DNA of 56,506 nt from Calothrix sp. HK-06 (GTDB taxonomy: Bacteria; Cyanobacteriota; Cyanobacteriia; Cyanobacteriales; Nostocaceae). The notes under the pieces are model-generated. The model did no database searches and had not been told where the DNA came from. It worked only from the letters and a program-made list of their open reading frames with translations. Below are positions 18,129 through 26,288 of the stretch, one piece after another (position 1 is the stretch's first letter; each line of letters opens with the position of its first letter). The DNA lies in contig NZ_MRCD01000060.1 of the NCBI RefSeq assembly GCF_001904745.1, positions 1-56,506 of the forward strand, in the 5' to 3' direction. Both the position numbers and the translations under genes were made by a program.

Positions 18129-19238
18129 TTATTTGCGTGTACTAATTATGACATCAGCCGACATTCCAGGAGCAATTCGTGATTCAAAACCTTTAATGCT
18201 ATCAGGTTCAAACACCACTTTAACGGGAATGCGACGAGGATTATTAGATTGAACATTGCCCAAACTATTATTCGTACTGTCAGGAGAAGGAGATGCGACA
18301 ACAGGTGTTGGTGTAGAAGACACACTTTCTACGGTTCCTTGAAATTTACGACTTGGAAAAGCAGCTATTTTAATTTCAGCTTTTTGTCCAGGCTGTATTC
18401 TTTCTAACTGGTTTTCTTTAAAGTTAGCAACCACCCAACGATTAGGCTGTACTATCTCGACAAGAGTTTGTCCGGGTTGTACTTGTTGACCAACACGGAT
18501 ATTAGTGTTTCCAATTGCACCAGGAACCAGCGCGCTGACAGTAGCATAAGATAGTTTTAGTTCAGCTTGTTTAACTTCTGCTTGTCTTTGTGTGACTGTT
18601 GCCAATGCAGCTTTGTATTGCTGACGGTTGACTTCGACTTGTCTATTAAAAGTTTCTGTTGGTTTAGGAACAACCAGCTTTGGCTGCACCGGGCTGGTGG
18701 GAGCAGAGTTAAGCGGTTCGGGTATAATCGTTGGTGGAACGTTATTGATGTTTTCTCGCGCGATTTCGGCTTGTTGCTTTGCCACATCAAGCGCAGCTTT
18801 TGCTTGTGCCAAACCTACTTGATACTCACGTGGGTCAAGTTTAACTAAAGTAGTTCCTGCGTTAACAGGTTGATTTTGTTTTACGGAGACTTCAGTTACT
18901 ATCCCACCCACGCGAGAAGTAACTGGGTAAATATCTGCACTTGTGTAAGCAACATCGGTTGTAAGGTGGAATCTGTTGAACTGTGTCCACCGATAGTAAT
19001 AAACGCTTGATGCTGCTACTCCTGCTCCCAGCAATACACCAACAATTACTTTAGGCAATAGTCGGCGCCTTTTTGACCTGCGTCTTTCTCTTTGTTCTCT
19101 TTCTTCGATTGATTCTTCGATGGGAGTAATAGCGGTAATATTACCCATATCATCCATTTCATGCTCATCATTCAGATTGACCGAATCATTGATTGGTTCT
19201 ATCTGCTGGGTTTGCTGTGAAGTATTTACACTTTCCAT
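18129..19238 (-). CDS. HlyD/EmrA-type membrane fusion protein
   Basis: A 369-residue periplasmic adaptor subunit of an efflux system. The charged N-terminus (1-60) is cytosolic, a single membrane anchor covers about 61-82, and the rest is periplasmic. The biotinyl-lipoyl-like half motif (VTSRVGGIVTEVSVKQNQPVNAGTTLVKLD) is followed by a helical hairpin (about 135-225), a second lipoyl half (PGAIGNTNIRVGQQVQPGQTL) and a beta-barrel domain ending in APGMSADVIIST. A proline-rich insert (about 165-190) within the hairpin is unusual. It normally pairs with an MFS or ABC pump and an outer-membrane channel, but no pump gene is adjacent, so the partner is elsewhere. The start gives MESVNTSQQ. Confidence 0.88.
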   Translation of the reverse strand: MESVNTSQQTQQIEPINDSVNLNDEHEMDDMGNITAITPIEESIEEREQRERRRSKRRRLLPKVIVGVLLGAGVAASSVYYYRWTQFNRFHLTTDVAYTSADIYPVTSRVGGIVTEVSVKQNQPVNAGTTLVKLDPREYQVGLAQAKAALDVAKQQAEIARENINNVPPTIIPEPLNSAPTSPVQPKLVVPKPTETFNRQVEVNRQQYKAALATVTQRQAEVKQAELKLSYATVSALVPGAIGNTNIRVGQQVQPGQTLVEIVQPNRWVVANFKENQLERIQPGQKAEIKIAAFPSRKFQGTVESVSSTPTPVVASPSPDSTNNSLGNVQSNNPRRIPVKVVFEPDSIKGFESRIAPGMSADVIISTRK

Positions 19239-19562
19239 ATCGACCTACGCCTTGGTATCAATTTATATATCTATTTAAATGAGGATAGTAAACTCTTTAA
19301 GATAAAAGCTAGTCAAAAGTTTACCGAATCGAGTTTTGCCAAAATTGTTAAAGACCTGTTAACTACTAGTTTCAATTGCTTAATACATCCTTCCGAAACA
19401 AATTAAAACAAATATAGACATACTTATTCAACCACAAATGACCTAATATTGTTCCCCAGTTGCTGCGAAAGGTTTTTAGGCATACATTAGTTCTATCTCT
19501 TCCTCTGCTAGCCCTTCTCCTGCTACTCTAAACGATTGAGAAGGGTTGATTTATTTACTTAT
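19239..19562. other. Divergent intergenic region upstream of chlM
   Basis: A 324-base AT-rich region between the divergent HlyD and chlM genes that should hold both promoters. The only structure recognised is the hairpin at 19510-19547. No further gene is seen. Confidence 0.5.
19510..19547 (+). promoter_or_regulatory. Hairpin in the chlM leader
   Basis: CCCTTCTC (19512-19519) pairs with GAGAAGGG (19538-19545), extendable to about 10 pairs with a G-U wobble. The right arm carries AGAAGG, the only Shine-Dalgarno-like bases before the chlM ATG at 19563, though about 18 bases away. It could influence chlM expression or end an upstream transcript; there is no T-run. Functional meaning is inference. 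Confidence 0.4.
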
Positions 19563-20246
19563 ATGAACGTAGCTGACGATAAAACGATTGTTAAAGATTA
19601 TTTCAATTCCACAGGGTTTGACCGCTGGAAGCGTATTTACGGTGATGGTGAAGTCAATAAAGTCCAGCTTGATATTCGCAACGGACACCAGCAAACAGTC
19701 GATAAAGTCATCAACTGGCTTCAAGCTGATGGTAATTTAACTGAACTTTCCATTTGCGATGCTGGGTGCGGTGTTGGTAGTCTCAGTATTCCACTCGCCG
19801 AATCTGGAGCTAAAGTTTATGCCAGCGATATTTCTGAGATGATGGTAGGGGAAGCATCTGAACGCGCCCACAGCATTTTTGGCAATAATGATAATCCGAG
19901 TTTCGATGTGCAAGATTTAGCTGCTTTGAGCGGCAAATACCACACCGTGATTTGTCTTGATGTTCTTATTCACTACCCAGTAAATGAAGCATCAACAATG
20001 ATATCGCATTTGTGTTCGCTTGCTGAGTCACGAATTATACTAAGTTTTGCACCAAAAACTTTTGCATTAAGTTTGTTGAAGAAAATAGGTAGTTTTTTTC
20101 CAGGCGCCAGCAAAGCAACAAGAGCCTACCTTCACAGGGAAGCGGATGTAGTCAAGGTTTTGCAAGCGAACGGTTTTAAAGTTAAGCGTTCGTCTATGAC
20201 AAAGACTCGATTTTACTTTTCACGACTACTGGAAGCTACACGATAA
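19563..20246 (+). CDS. chlM: Magnesium-protoporphyrin IX O-methyltransferase
   Basis: This enzyme transfers a methyl group from S-adenosylmethionine to Mg-protoporphyrin IX in chlorophyll synthesis, at the thylakoid or envelope membrane. The sequence from residue 1 (MNVADDKTIVKDYF, then FDRWKRIYGDG and VQLDIR) is the hallmark ChlM opening. The SAM-binding loop DAGCGVG is at residues 66-72 and VICLDVLIHYP follows. The frame is open upstream to a TTG at 19536, but the ATG at 19563 matches the family start and gives 227 residues, the usual length. Its leader contains a hairpin. It is not in an operon with other chlorophyll genes here. Confidence 0.94.
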   Translation: MNVADDKTIVKDYFNSTGFDRWKRIYGDGEVNKVQLDIRNGHQQTVDKVINWLQADGNLTELSICDAGCGVGSLSIPLAESGAKVYASDISEMMVGEASERAHSIFGNNDNPSFDVQDLAALSGKYHTVICLDVLIHYPVNEASTMISHLCSLAESRIILSFAPKTFALSLLKKIGSFFPGASKATRAYLHREADVVKVLQANGFKVKRSSMTKTRFYFSRLLEATR

Positions 20247-20292
20247 CTGAAGTTAAAATCGCGGCAAGATACACACATAATCTTCGCTGCGT

Positions 20293-20715
20293 ATGAAACT
20301 CCTCACAAAGTTTGCTGCTGGTTCGATGCTCTCGCTTGGATTTATATTTCTCATGCTTTCATTATCAGCTTTAGCTTCATTGCAAGATAAAAATAATAAT
20401 TCTTTACAAAACCGTGACGCAAAGGATTCTGCAATTGGGTGTATTGCTTTAGGCGTTCCGTTGGTTGCAGGTGGAGGATGGTTAATTTTGGGGTCACGGC
20501 GCCAAAATCGTAAACTGTTATCTCAACACCTCCAGTCAACTTTTTATAATTTGGTAGAGCTTGGAGAAGGGCGTATTTCAGTACTACAGTTTGCCAAAGA
20601 AGCAAATATTACTGCTACAGAAGCAAAGCAATACCTTGATAAGCAAGCAAAAGAGTTCAATGCGACCTTCGACCACGGTAAAGAAGGCGGTATATACTAT
20701 CACTTCCATATTTAA
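20293..20715 (+). CDS. Small membrane protein with C-terminal helical domain (paralogue A)
   Basis: A 140-residue protein of unknown function. Two hydrophobic segments lie at about 8-30 and 47-66, and the last 70 residues form a soluble domain with the pattern Q(S)xFYxxVE...GRxxxLxFAxxxxxxxxxAKxYLDxxAKEFNAxF...Y.FxI, which looks like a small winged-helix-type fold. The gene 136 bases downstream encodes a paralogue with the same layout, so the pair arose by tandem duplication. Similar two-helix plus helical-domain proteins seem common in filamentous cyanobacteria, but no function is known to me. It lies 46 bases after chlM, so it could be co-transcribed with it. Confidence 0.65.
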   Translation: MKLLTKFAAGSMLSLGFIFLMLSLSALASLQDKNNNSLQNRDAKDSAIGCIALGVPLVAGGGWLILGSRRQNRKLLSQHLQSTFYNLVELGEGRISVLQFAKEANITATEAKQYLDKQAKEFNATFDHGKEGGIYYHFHI

Positions 20716-20720
20716 CGAAT

Positions 20721-20770
20721 AAGGGAAAAGGGGAAGGGTTCCACGTGTTCCTCTTTTCCCCTTCCCCCTT
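20721..20770. terminator. Imperfect purine/pyrimidine hairpin between the paralogues
   Basis: AAGGGAAAAGGGGAAGGG (20721-20738) can pair with the C/T-rich arm at 20753-20770 at about 14 of 18 positions around a loop containing CACGTG. It lies directly after the first paralogue and may end or attenuate transcription; it also resembles dispersed intergenic repeats. Confidence 0.4.
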
Positions 20771-20851
20771 ACCTTATTGATAAGAATTAGTGGAACATTA
20801 ATGAAAGTGAAGTTAGAATCGCACATGATGCTTCACATCTGAAACATAATT

Positions 20852-21346
20852 ATGAAGACTGCTGAAAAATTGGCTTCATTTTGGCTACTCACGCTTGGGC
20901 TTATGTTCCTATCTATATCGGCTACAGCGATACTACAAAAAAAAAGTACGGAGCAACCAGTATTTGCGCCCATAAATGATAATAATCCTGTTTATGAACT
21001 TCCCAATACTAGTAGCTACGCGCTAGTAGACAGTAGTTCCGCAGTTGCCGGAATTGTATTTGGGGTTCCTAGTTCAGTATTGGGTGGATGGTTAGCGCTT
21101 TCTTTATACCGACGTAACAAAGACGAGAAAAAAGCGCTTCAGCAGCAAACGACCGAGCGTTTACAGTCTATTTTTTACCGCATGGTACAAGAAAACCAGG
21201 GTAGAGTTACACTTTTAGGGTTTGCTATGCAGTCACAACTACCTCCAGCGACTGCAAAAGATTATTTAGACAATAGAGCCAAAGAATTTAACGCCAATTT
21301 TAGGATTAGTGAAGAAGGTTCTGTGTCTTACCTTTTTGATATTTAA
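20852..21346 (+). CDS. Small membrane protein with C-terminal helical domain (paralogue B)
   Basis: A 164-residue paralogue of the preceding gene. Hydrophobic segments lie at about 8-28 and 66-86. The C-terminal domain repeats the signature: QSIFYRMVQENQGRVTLLGF, AKDYLDNRAKEFNANF, then SYLFDI. Compared with paralogue A, the loop between the two membrane segments is longer by about 20 residues and the domain linker has extra charged residues (NKDEKKALQQQTTE). The predicted topology places both termini on the same side, with the domain probably cytosolic. Function unknown. A role in membrane-tethered DNA or protein binding is only a guess from the fold impression. Confidence 0.65.
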   Translation: MKTAEKLASFWLLTLGLMFLSISATAILQKKSTEQPVFAPINDNNPVYELPNTSSYALVDSSSAVAGIVFGVPSSVLGGWLALSLYRRNKDEKKALQQQTTERLQSIFYRMVQENQGRVTLLGFAMQSQLPPATAKDYLDNRAKEFNANFRISEEGSVSYLFDI

Positions 21347-21398
21347 GGGTGGGGTAAGCTTTGGCTTACCTTACATCTAGTGCGGGCAATATAAATTT

Positions 21399-21782
21399 AT
21401 GAAACAAATATTTTTAACTATCGCAGCATTACTAGGCGCCTCTGGAGTTGCAGCAGGCGCCTTTGGTACACATTCACTGCGAGGACAACTAAGTGAGCGC
21501 GCGTTAGAAATTTTTGAAGTTGGTACTCGTTACCAAATGTATCATGCGTTGGCACTACTAGGCGTTGCCATATTATTGAACAATAATCTTCAACTCAACA
21601 AAAGGTTGATTTTTAGTGGCTGGCTGTTTATTGCAGGAATATTATTATTTTCGGGAAGTTTATACGCTCTCAGTTTAACAAATATAGTCAGCGTAGGAAT
21701 GATAACACCCCTAGGTGGTGCCGCTTTAATTGCGGGCTGGATAACTTTAGCTTTTAGTAATGTAAGTGAAAAGGGGAGCTAA
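21399..21782 (+). CDS. DUF423 (YgdD-like) membrane protein
   Basis: A 127-residue inner-membrane protein with four hydrophobic helices (about 4-24, 45-62, 70-92, 97-120). The opening GASGVAAGAFGTHSLRG and the central YHALALLGVA are diagnostic of DUF423. Its role is unknown in any organism as far as I know. It begins 52 bases after paralogue B. The last 120 bases of the gene have a degenerate second copy at 22089-22211, beyond the small minus-strand gene, so a local duplication has occurred here. Confidence 0.85.
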   Translation: MKQIFLTIAALLGASGVAAGAFGTHSLRGQLSERALEIFEVGTRYQMYHALALLGVAILLNNNLQLNKRLIFSGWLFIAGILLFSGSLYALSLTNIVSVGMITPLGGAALIAGWITLAFSNVSEKGS

Positions 21783-21788
21783 AGTTGA

Positions 21789-22040
21789 TTATGCTGTCTT
21801 TCTTGTATTTCTGATAGTAGCAATTGTTCGCGCTGCTGCCGCCCATTCAACTTTTTCTAATAATTTTTGTTTGTAAGCACGTACTTCTTCAAGCTGCTGT
21901 TGGTACTTGTTAGGTTCGAGATAGTCAGCTACTAATTTATCTCTTTCCTTATCTAATATTGGTTTACCCGATACTGCGTACTGTTCAGACGCATATAATT
22001 CTTCCTGCCATTTGAAAAGTTCTTCTGAATAAATGAGCAT
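21789..22040 (-). CDS. Small hypothetical protein
   Basis: An 83-residue reading frame, highly helical and charged, with YSEELFKWQEELYASEQYAVSGKP at the front and a coiled region (QQQLEEVRAYKQKLLEKVEWAAAAR) after it. No family is recognised and no membrane segment is seen. An AGAAAG lies about 16 bases before the start. It is wedged between DUF423 and that gene's partial copy, facing the other way, so it may have been part of the rearrangement. It may be real, but this rests on codon-like composition alone. Confidence 0.45.
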   Translation of the reverse strand: MLIYSEELFKWQEELYASEQYAVSGKPILDKERDKLVADYLEPNKYQQQLEEVRAYKQKLLEKVEWAAAARTIATIRNTRKTA

Positions 22041-22088
22041 TTTGTTATAACTAAAACTTTCTTGTTTTGAAAAAGTGTATACTATATA

Positions 22089-22211
22089 CCCTCAACTTAA
22101 CAAATAAAATAAGCCTAGGAATGATAACACCCCTAGGTGGCGCCGCTTTAATTAATTGCGGGCTGGATAGCTTTAGCTTTTTGTAGTGTAGAAAGTAAAG
22201 CGGAGCTAGAG
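22089..22211 (+). pseudogene. Partial second copy of the DUF423 gene 3' end
   Basis: Bases 22089-22211 repeat 21667-21786 in the same orientation, including a 25-base identical core (from 'taggaat' to 'aggtgg') that spans the MITPLGG codons. A four-base AATT insertion after the ALI codons breaks the frame. Only the last third of the gene is present, so this is a non-functional fragment. Confidence 0.75.
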
Positions 22212-22294
22212 TAGAAAAGCTAGTAAGTGTGAGATTCCCAATTTCTAAGAAAAATCAGGAATCTTCTCACAACTCCGTGCCTCCTAACTTTCTT

Positions 22295-23392
22295 CTACTC
22301 TTCTGGCTCTTCCATGTCTTCTTCTTCTTCTTCTAACTCGTCTTCGGCAGTTTTGCGAACTGAGTTAGCAGAGACAACGGCGCCTTTTTCGAGTTTTTCT
22401 TTGACCAGTTTCTTGAGTTGTTCGCTGACTTCGGGTTTTTCTTCCATGTACTTAATCGCATTATCGCGACCTTGGGAGATATTTTCACCGTTGTAGCTGT
22501 ACCAGGCACCTTTACGAGTCAAGATACCTGTTTCTTCAGCTAAGTCTACTAAACAACCAATAGTTGAAATACCTTTACCAAAGATAATGTCAAATTCGGC
22601 AATTCTGAAAGGAGGCGCCACCTTGTTTTTGGCAACTTTGACTTTAACTCTGTTACCAAACTCTTCAGTACCTTTCTTCAAGGTTTGAATCCGACGAATA
22701 TCTAAACGTACCGATGCATAATACTTCAATGCATTACCACCAGTGGTTGTTTCAGGGTTGCCGTAACTAACACCAATTTTTTGACGCAACTGGTTGATGA
22801 AAATTACAGTACAACCAGATTTACCAATGTTACCAGTGATTTTACGTAGAGCTTGGCTCATCAAGCGTGCTTGTAAACCAACGTGAGCATCACCCATTTC
22901 ACCTTCAATTTCTGCACGTGGTACGAGTGCTGCTACCGAGTCAACAACAACGATATCTACTGCTGCTGAACGAACTAACTGGTCAACAATTTCTAACGCT
23001 GCTTCACCAGTATCAGGTTGAGAAATCAACAGATTTTCAATATCTACACCCAGTGCTGCTGAGTAAGCTGGGTCAAGTGCGTGTTCAGCATCGACGTAAG
23101 CAGCAATGCCACCTTCTTTCTGCACTTCCGCAACCGCGTGTAGAGCTACTGTTGTTTTACCCGAACTTTCTGGTCCATAGATTTCGATAACCCGACCCTT
23201 GGGTAAACCACCACCCAACGCCAAATCTAAAGTTAAGGCGCCGCTAGAAATCGTCTCAACTCTCATCCGGTTAGCATCACCCAGGCGCATTATTGTGCCT
23301 TTTCCAAAGGTCTTCTCAATCTGGCTAAGAACCATATTGAGAGCCTTTTGCTTGCCTGTGCTGTTGTCTTTTTCTTTATCTGCTGCTGCCAT
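22295..23392 (-). CDS. recA: Recombinase RecA
   Basis: A 365-residue RecA, the ATP-dependent strand-exchange protein of homologous recombination and the SOS trigger. Walker A is GPESSGKTT (73-81), VDAEHALDP and the Walker B strand [12 protein letters not shown] follow, and loop 2 ([25 protein letters not shown]) is intact. The C-terminus ends in the acidic stretch [15 protein letters not shown] typical of RecA autoinhibition. Length is normal for cyanobacteria. A LexA-box-like sequence lies 83 bases before the start. The gene is monocistronic: the next gene upstream (xseA) is divergent. Confidence 0.97.
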   Translation of the reverse strand: MAAADKEKDNSTGKQKALNMVLSQIEKTFGKGTIMRLGDANRMRVETISSGALTLDLALGGGLPKGRVIEIYGPESSGKTTVALHAVAEVQKEGGIAAYVDAEHALDPAYSAALGVDIENLLISQPDTGEAALEIVDQLVRSAAVDIVVVDSVAALVPRAEIEGEMGDAHVGLQARLMSQALRKITGNIGKSGCTVIFINQLRQKIGVSYGNPETTTGGNALKYYASVRLDIRRIQTLKKGTEEFGNRVKVKVAKNKVAPPFRIAEFDIIFGKGISTIGCLVDLAEETGILTRKGAWYSYNGENISQGRDNAIKYMEEKPEVSEQLKKLVKEKLEKGAVVSANSVRKTAEDELEEEEEDMEEPEE

Positions 23393-23474
23393 TAGAGCCT
23401 CTATCTTAGTAAAAAACTATTGCTTAGATTTCGTGTTAATTTAACGTGTTATTCTGGCGACTGTTTCTCTACGC

Positions 23475-23488
23475 GGAACATTTATACT
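23475..23488 (-). promoter_or_regulatory. Candidate LexA (SOS) box upstream of recA
   Basis: On the recA strand the sequence AGTATAAATGTTCC matches 13 of 14 positions of the cyanobacterial LexA consensus RGTACNNNDGTWCB; the mismatch is T for C at position 5. It is centred about 90 bases before the recA start, a plausible operator position. Consensus from published work on Anabaena; binding is inferred. Confidence 0.45.
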
Positions 23489-23651
23489 ATCTTACGCCAG
23501 AAAAATGCAAAATGGAATATACTTTACAAAATTGTGACAATATCCTAACGCGATTTTAGTCAGATGTAGGTAGTGCTTACTCACCATCACAAACAAAAAG
23601 ACAAAAATCACATATTTTCATACGTATAAACACGCAATTACATTGAAGTAG

Positions 23652-23709
23652 GGTGCGTGATGTATAGAAAAATTAAAAATAGAATTACAATCAAGTAGCA
23701 TCACGCACC
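23652..23709. repeat. GGTGCGTGATG inverted repeat
   Basis: A perfect 11-base stem with a 36-base AT-rich loop. This 'gtgcgtgatg' hairpin type recurs in cyanobacterial intergenic DNA; only one copy is seen here. Function unknown. Confidence 0.5.
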
Positions 23710-23860
23710 ATCGATAATTTTTAACAAAACGAAACATTAAAACAGCAACCGAATAAGAGCGCCCAGACCAACCATATAAGAGCGTGCGTGTAGTAAAATC
23801 ACCAATAGCCAGCATTTTGGCAACGACTCGTTGTCAAAAAATCTGAAACGTAGAGGTTTC

Positions 23861-25096
23861 ATGACTTACAATCAAAACACCTTTGCCCCTGAAACAGCAG
23901 TATCAGTAGCAGGTCTAACCGAATATATCCAGGTACTTCTCGAAGAAAACGAAATCCTTCGTCAAATTTGGGTAGTTGGCGAAGTTTCCAGCGCAAACAA
24001 CCACCGTGTTGGGTTATTTTTTACCCTAACTGACCCAGGTGGCGGCGCCTCAATAAAATGCGTAACATGGAAGACTCAAGTCGTAAAACTAGCACAAATA
24101 CCCACACCTGGACAACAAGTAATAATTTTAGGCAGCATTCGTTTATATCCAACACGTGGAGAATACCAACTCCAAGTGTGGCAAGTAATACCTGCTGGTG
24201 AAGGGTTACAAGCGATTCGATACAAACAGTTAAAAAATCGTTTAGCAGCAGAAGGATTATTCGACTCTGACCGCAAGCGCAATATTCCAGTGCATCCAAA
24301 AACAATTGCCGTAGTCTCCTCCCCCACAGCCGCAGCATGGGGAGACATTCAAAAAACTTTGCGGAGTCGTTATCCTGGTTTACACGTTTTATTTTCCCCT
24401 GCAATTGTACAAGGGGATGAGGCGCCTGATTCTATAGTTAAAGCAATTCGTCGAGTCGAAAAAGATGGACGTGCAGAAGTATTAATATTAGCGCGCGGTG
24501 GAGGCGCCGTTGAGGAGTTAGCTTGTTTTGATGACGAGCGGGTAGTAATGGCGGTGGCAAATTGTACAATTCCTGTAATTACAGGTATTGGGCACCAGCG
24601 AGATGAGTCATTAGCTGATTTAGCAGCAGATTTGCGGGTACACACTCCCACTGCTGCTGCAGAACGAGTAGTACCATCCTTAGAAGATTTATATAATCAA
24701 CATCAAGACCGTATTGAAGAATTAGTAGCAGTAGTTAATTATGTATATGAAAATGCAGCAAATAAACTGCAAAAAATGCGAAACCGTCTACAACGATTAA
24801 GTTTAGATAAACAAGTTAAACAAAGAATTGAAGCATTAAATTGGCGGAAAGAAAAATTATTACAAACCACATCACAAAAATTAATTTCCGAAAAGCAGCA
24901 TGTAGAAATGTTACGGCAAAAACTGCAAACTCTTGACCCAAAGAAAGTATTAAAGCGTGGTTATGCAGTGGTAAGAAAAGAAAATGGAGAAATTGCACGC
25001 ACAGCAAGCGACTTAAATATAGGAGACGAGTTACTTGTGTTATTGGGTGAAGGTCAGATAAAAGTAAAAGTAATACAAGTAAAAGAAGAATCTTAA
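23861..25096 (+). CDS. xseA: Exodeoxyribonuclease VII large subunit
   Basis: A 411-residue catalytic subunit of exonuclease VII, which degrades single-stranded DNA to oligonucleotides. An N-terminal OB-fold (WVVGEVSSANNHRVGLFFTL) is followed by the catalytic core with IAVVSSPTAAAWGDI, LARGGGAVEELACFDDE and ITGIGHQRDESLADLAADLRVHTPTAAAE. A long coiled coil covers about 280-375, with VLKRGYAVVRKENG at the end. The frame is open to a TTG at 23831, but the ATG at 23861 gives the usual start. xseB follows 193 bases downstream, so the two are probably co-expressed despite the repeat inserted between them. Confidence 0.93.
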   Translation: MTYNQNTFAPETAVSVAGLTEYIQVLLEENEILRQIWVVGEVSSANNHRVGLFFTLTDPGGGASIKCVTWKTQVVKLAQIPTPGQQVIILGSIRLYPTRGEYQLQVWQVIPAGEGLQAIRYKQLKNRLAAEGLFDSDRKRNIPVHPKTIAVVSSPTAAAWGDIQKTLRSRYPGLHVLFSPAIVQGDEAPDSIVKAIRRVEKDGRAEVLILARGGGAVEELACFDDERVVMAVANCTIPVITGIGHQRDESLADLAADLRVHTPTAAAERVVPSLEDLYNQHQDRIEELVAVVNYVYENAANKLQKMRNRLQRLSLDKQVKQRIEALNWRKEKLLQTTSQKLISEKQHVEMLRQKLQTLDPKKVLKRGYAVVRKENGEIARTASDLNIGDELLVLLGEGQIKVKVIQVKEES

Positions 25097-25104
25097 CTTA
25101 TGAT

Positions 25105-25190
25105 GTCATGAGTCGTGAACGTTAACGCAGTTTTCCTGCTTTCTTAGCATCTCTAACCATGTCATGCTGAGGTACGAAGCATCTCTAATA
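25105..25190 (+). repeat. 'gtcatgctgagg...gaagcatct' dispersed repeat
   Basis: Degenerate copies containing AACGTTAACGCAGTTTTCC and GTCATGCTGAGG...CGAAGCATCT. The same words recur at 15697-15753 and in three tandem copies at 48815-48945. It lies between xseA and xseB. Confidence 0.55.
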
Positions 25191-25289
25191 TTCATGTTTA
25201 TTCAAAAGTCAGATTATAATTAAAATATTTTATATTGTATTTTAAGAAGATTATTTAACCACAAAGACACAAAGGACACAAAGAATAAA

Positions 25290-25520
25290 ATGATTAAGGG
25301 TAAGAAGACAACAAGTGATGAGTTTAGCTATGAAGCGAAAGTAGTCGAAATTGATAGTATTATTGCCCGAATTGAAGCGGGGGAACTTGATTTAGCAGAA
25401 GTTTTTGAACAGTTTGCTACTGCGGTACAATATATAAAAGAGTGCGACAGTTTTTTACAAGCAAAACAGGAAGAAGTAGATATACTTATAGAAACACTAC
25501 AAGATGAGTCATCTGAATAA
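25290..25520 (+). CDS. xseB: Exodeoxyribonuclease VII small subunit
   Basis: A 76-residue helical protein that wraps around the XseA coiled coil to form exonuclease VII. The sequence [53 protein letters not shown] follows the XseB pattern of two helices joined by a GELDL turn. The length is normal. It lies downstream of xseA on the same strand, although a dispersed repeat has lengthened the gap to 193 bases. Confidence 0.88.
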   Translation: MIKGKKTTSDEFSYEAKVVEIDSIIARIEAGELDLAEVFEQFATAVQYIKECDSFLQAKQEEVDILIETLQDESSE

Positions 25521-25558
25521 CCCAACCAACTAAGTGAAATTTTAAGGAGTCATATTTT

Positions 25559-25890
25559 ATGACACTATCTATTGAACAAACCTCTATACTAACTCTACAA
25601 GAATTCTTAGAACTGCCAGAAACAAAACCTGCAAGCGAATATATTGACGGGGCAATCTACCAAAAACCTACGCCATAAGGAAAACATAGCACGTTACAAA
25701 TCGAATTATCTTCTAATATTAATCAAGTTGGAAAACCGAAAAAGTTAGCTTACGCGCTCCCAGAACTACGCTGTACTTTTGGTAGTAAGTCGTCCTGAAA
25801 ATTTTCCGAATTTATCAATTCTACAATAAATACCCGTAACGCAGTCACAAAAATTACAACCATACTTAGATTTTGATAACCATTGGTTAA
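25559..25890 (+). pseudogene. Uma2-family (PD-(D/E)XK) gene remnant
   Basis: A good Shine-Dalgarno (AAGGAG) precedes ATG 25559. The reading starts like Uma2 proteins: LTLQEFLELPETKPASEYIDG and then QKPTP. A TAA at 25676, probably from CAA, ends it at codon 40. Reading through gives GKHSTLQIELSSNI and ALPELRCTFG, then the frame fails before the nuclease core. The gene is dead. An intact relative is at 48968-49537. Confidence 0.7.
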
Positions 25891-25964
25891 CAAATTTCAA
25901 GGCGCCATCACATTGAACGCACTACTATTAATAGTACTTGATTAGACTTTTTATAGCATAATTA

Positions 25965-26004
25965 ATCCCCCCTAGCCCCCCTTAATAAGGGGGGTTGGGG
26001 GGAT
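25965..26004. repeat. C-run/G-run hairpin repeat
   Basis: ATCCCCCC-TAG-CCCCCCTT pairs with AAGGGGGG-TT-GGGGGGAT: two stems of eight pairs separated by a 3:2 internal mismatch, with a 3-base loop. This is a common cyanobacterial intergenic palindrome; function unknown. Confidence 0.65.
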
Positions 26005-26288
26005 TTATAAATGTTGGGTTCCGTTCCTCCACCCAACCTACAATTTTAAAGATATTTCATTAAACCTATTTACAAGGGTACAACAATGTGTAACGCCCTT
26101 TTGTTATACGTATCATATTTTTATTGTTACAAAATTGTTACCAAAATCGTATAGCATTGCCTATAGACTTTTTTCGCAAAGCAAGTTACTAATAATACTC
26201 AACTCTTGTTGGGGCGAGTTTTATCTATTAACTATTGAGTCAATCAAATATTTACTAGTAATCCCAAAATCTTTTACCCCTTACTCCC

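Larger units (their letters stand above)
23393..23860. other. Divergent intergenic region recA-xseA
   Basis: About 470 bases without a convincing gene. It holds the LexA-like site near recA and an 11-base-pair inverted repeat (GGTGCGTGATG, 23652-23662, with its complement at 23699-23709). A 65-codon frame on the minus strand overlaps that repeat and looks accidental. Confidence 0.5.
25521..26288. other. Region with Uma2 remnant and hairpin, upstream of the phosphatase gene
   Basis: Apart from the Uma2 pseudogene (25559-25890) and the C/G-rich hairpin at 25965-26004, this region shows only AT-rich intergenic DNA. Confidence 0.5.

Noticed and set aside
22225-22275. Terminator for recA in the repeat-like sequence after its stop
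   Set aside because: TGTGAGATTCC and GGAATCTTCTCACA pair only with a bulge and there is no T-run, so it was not listed as a feature.
22314-22496. Serine-rich 60-codon frame opposite the recA C-terminus
   Set aside because: It is the reverse reading of the glutamate-rich tail of RecA; composition alone explains it.
23618-23815. 65-codon minus-strand frame upstream of xseA
   Set aside because: It runs through a hairpin repeat and has no homology signal.
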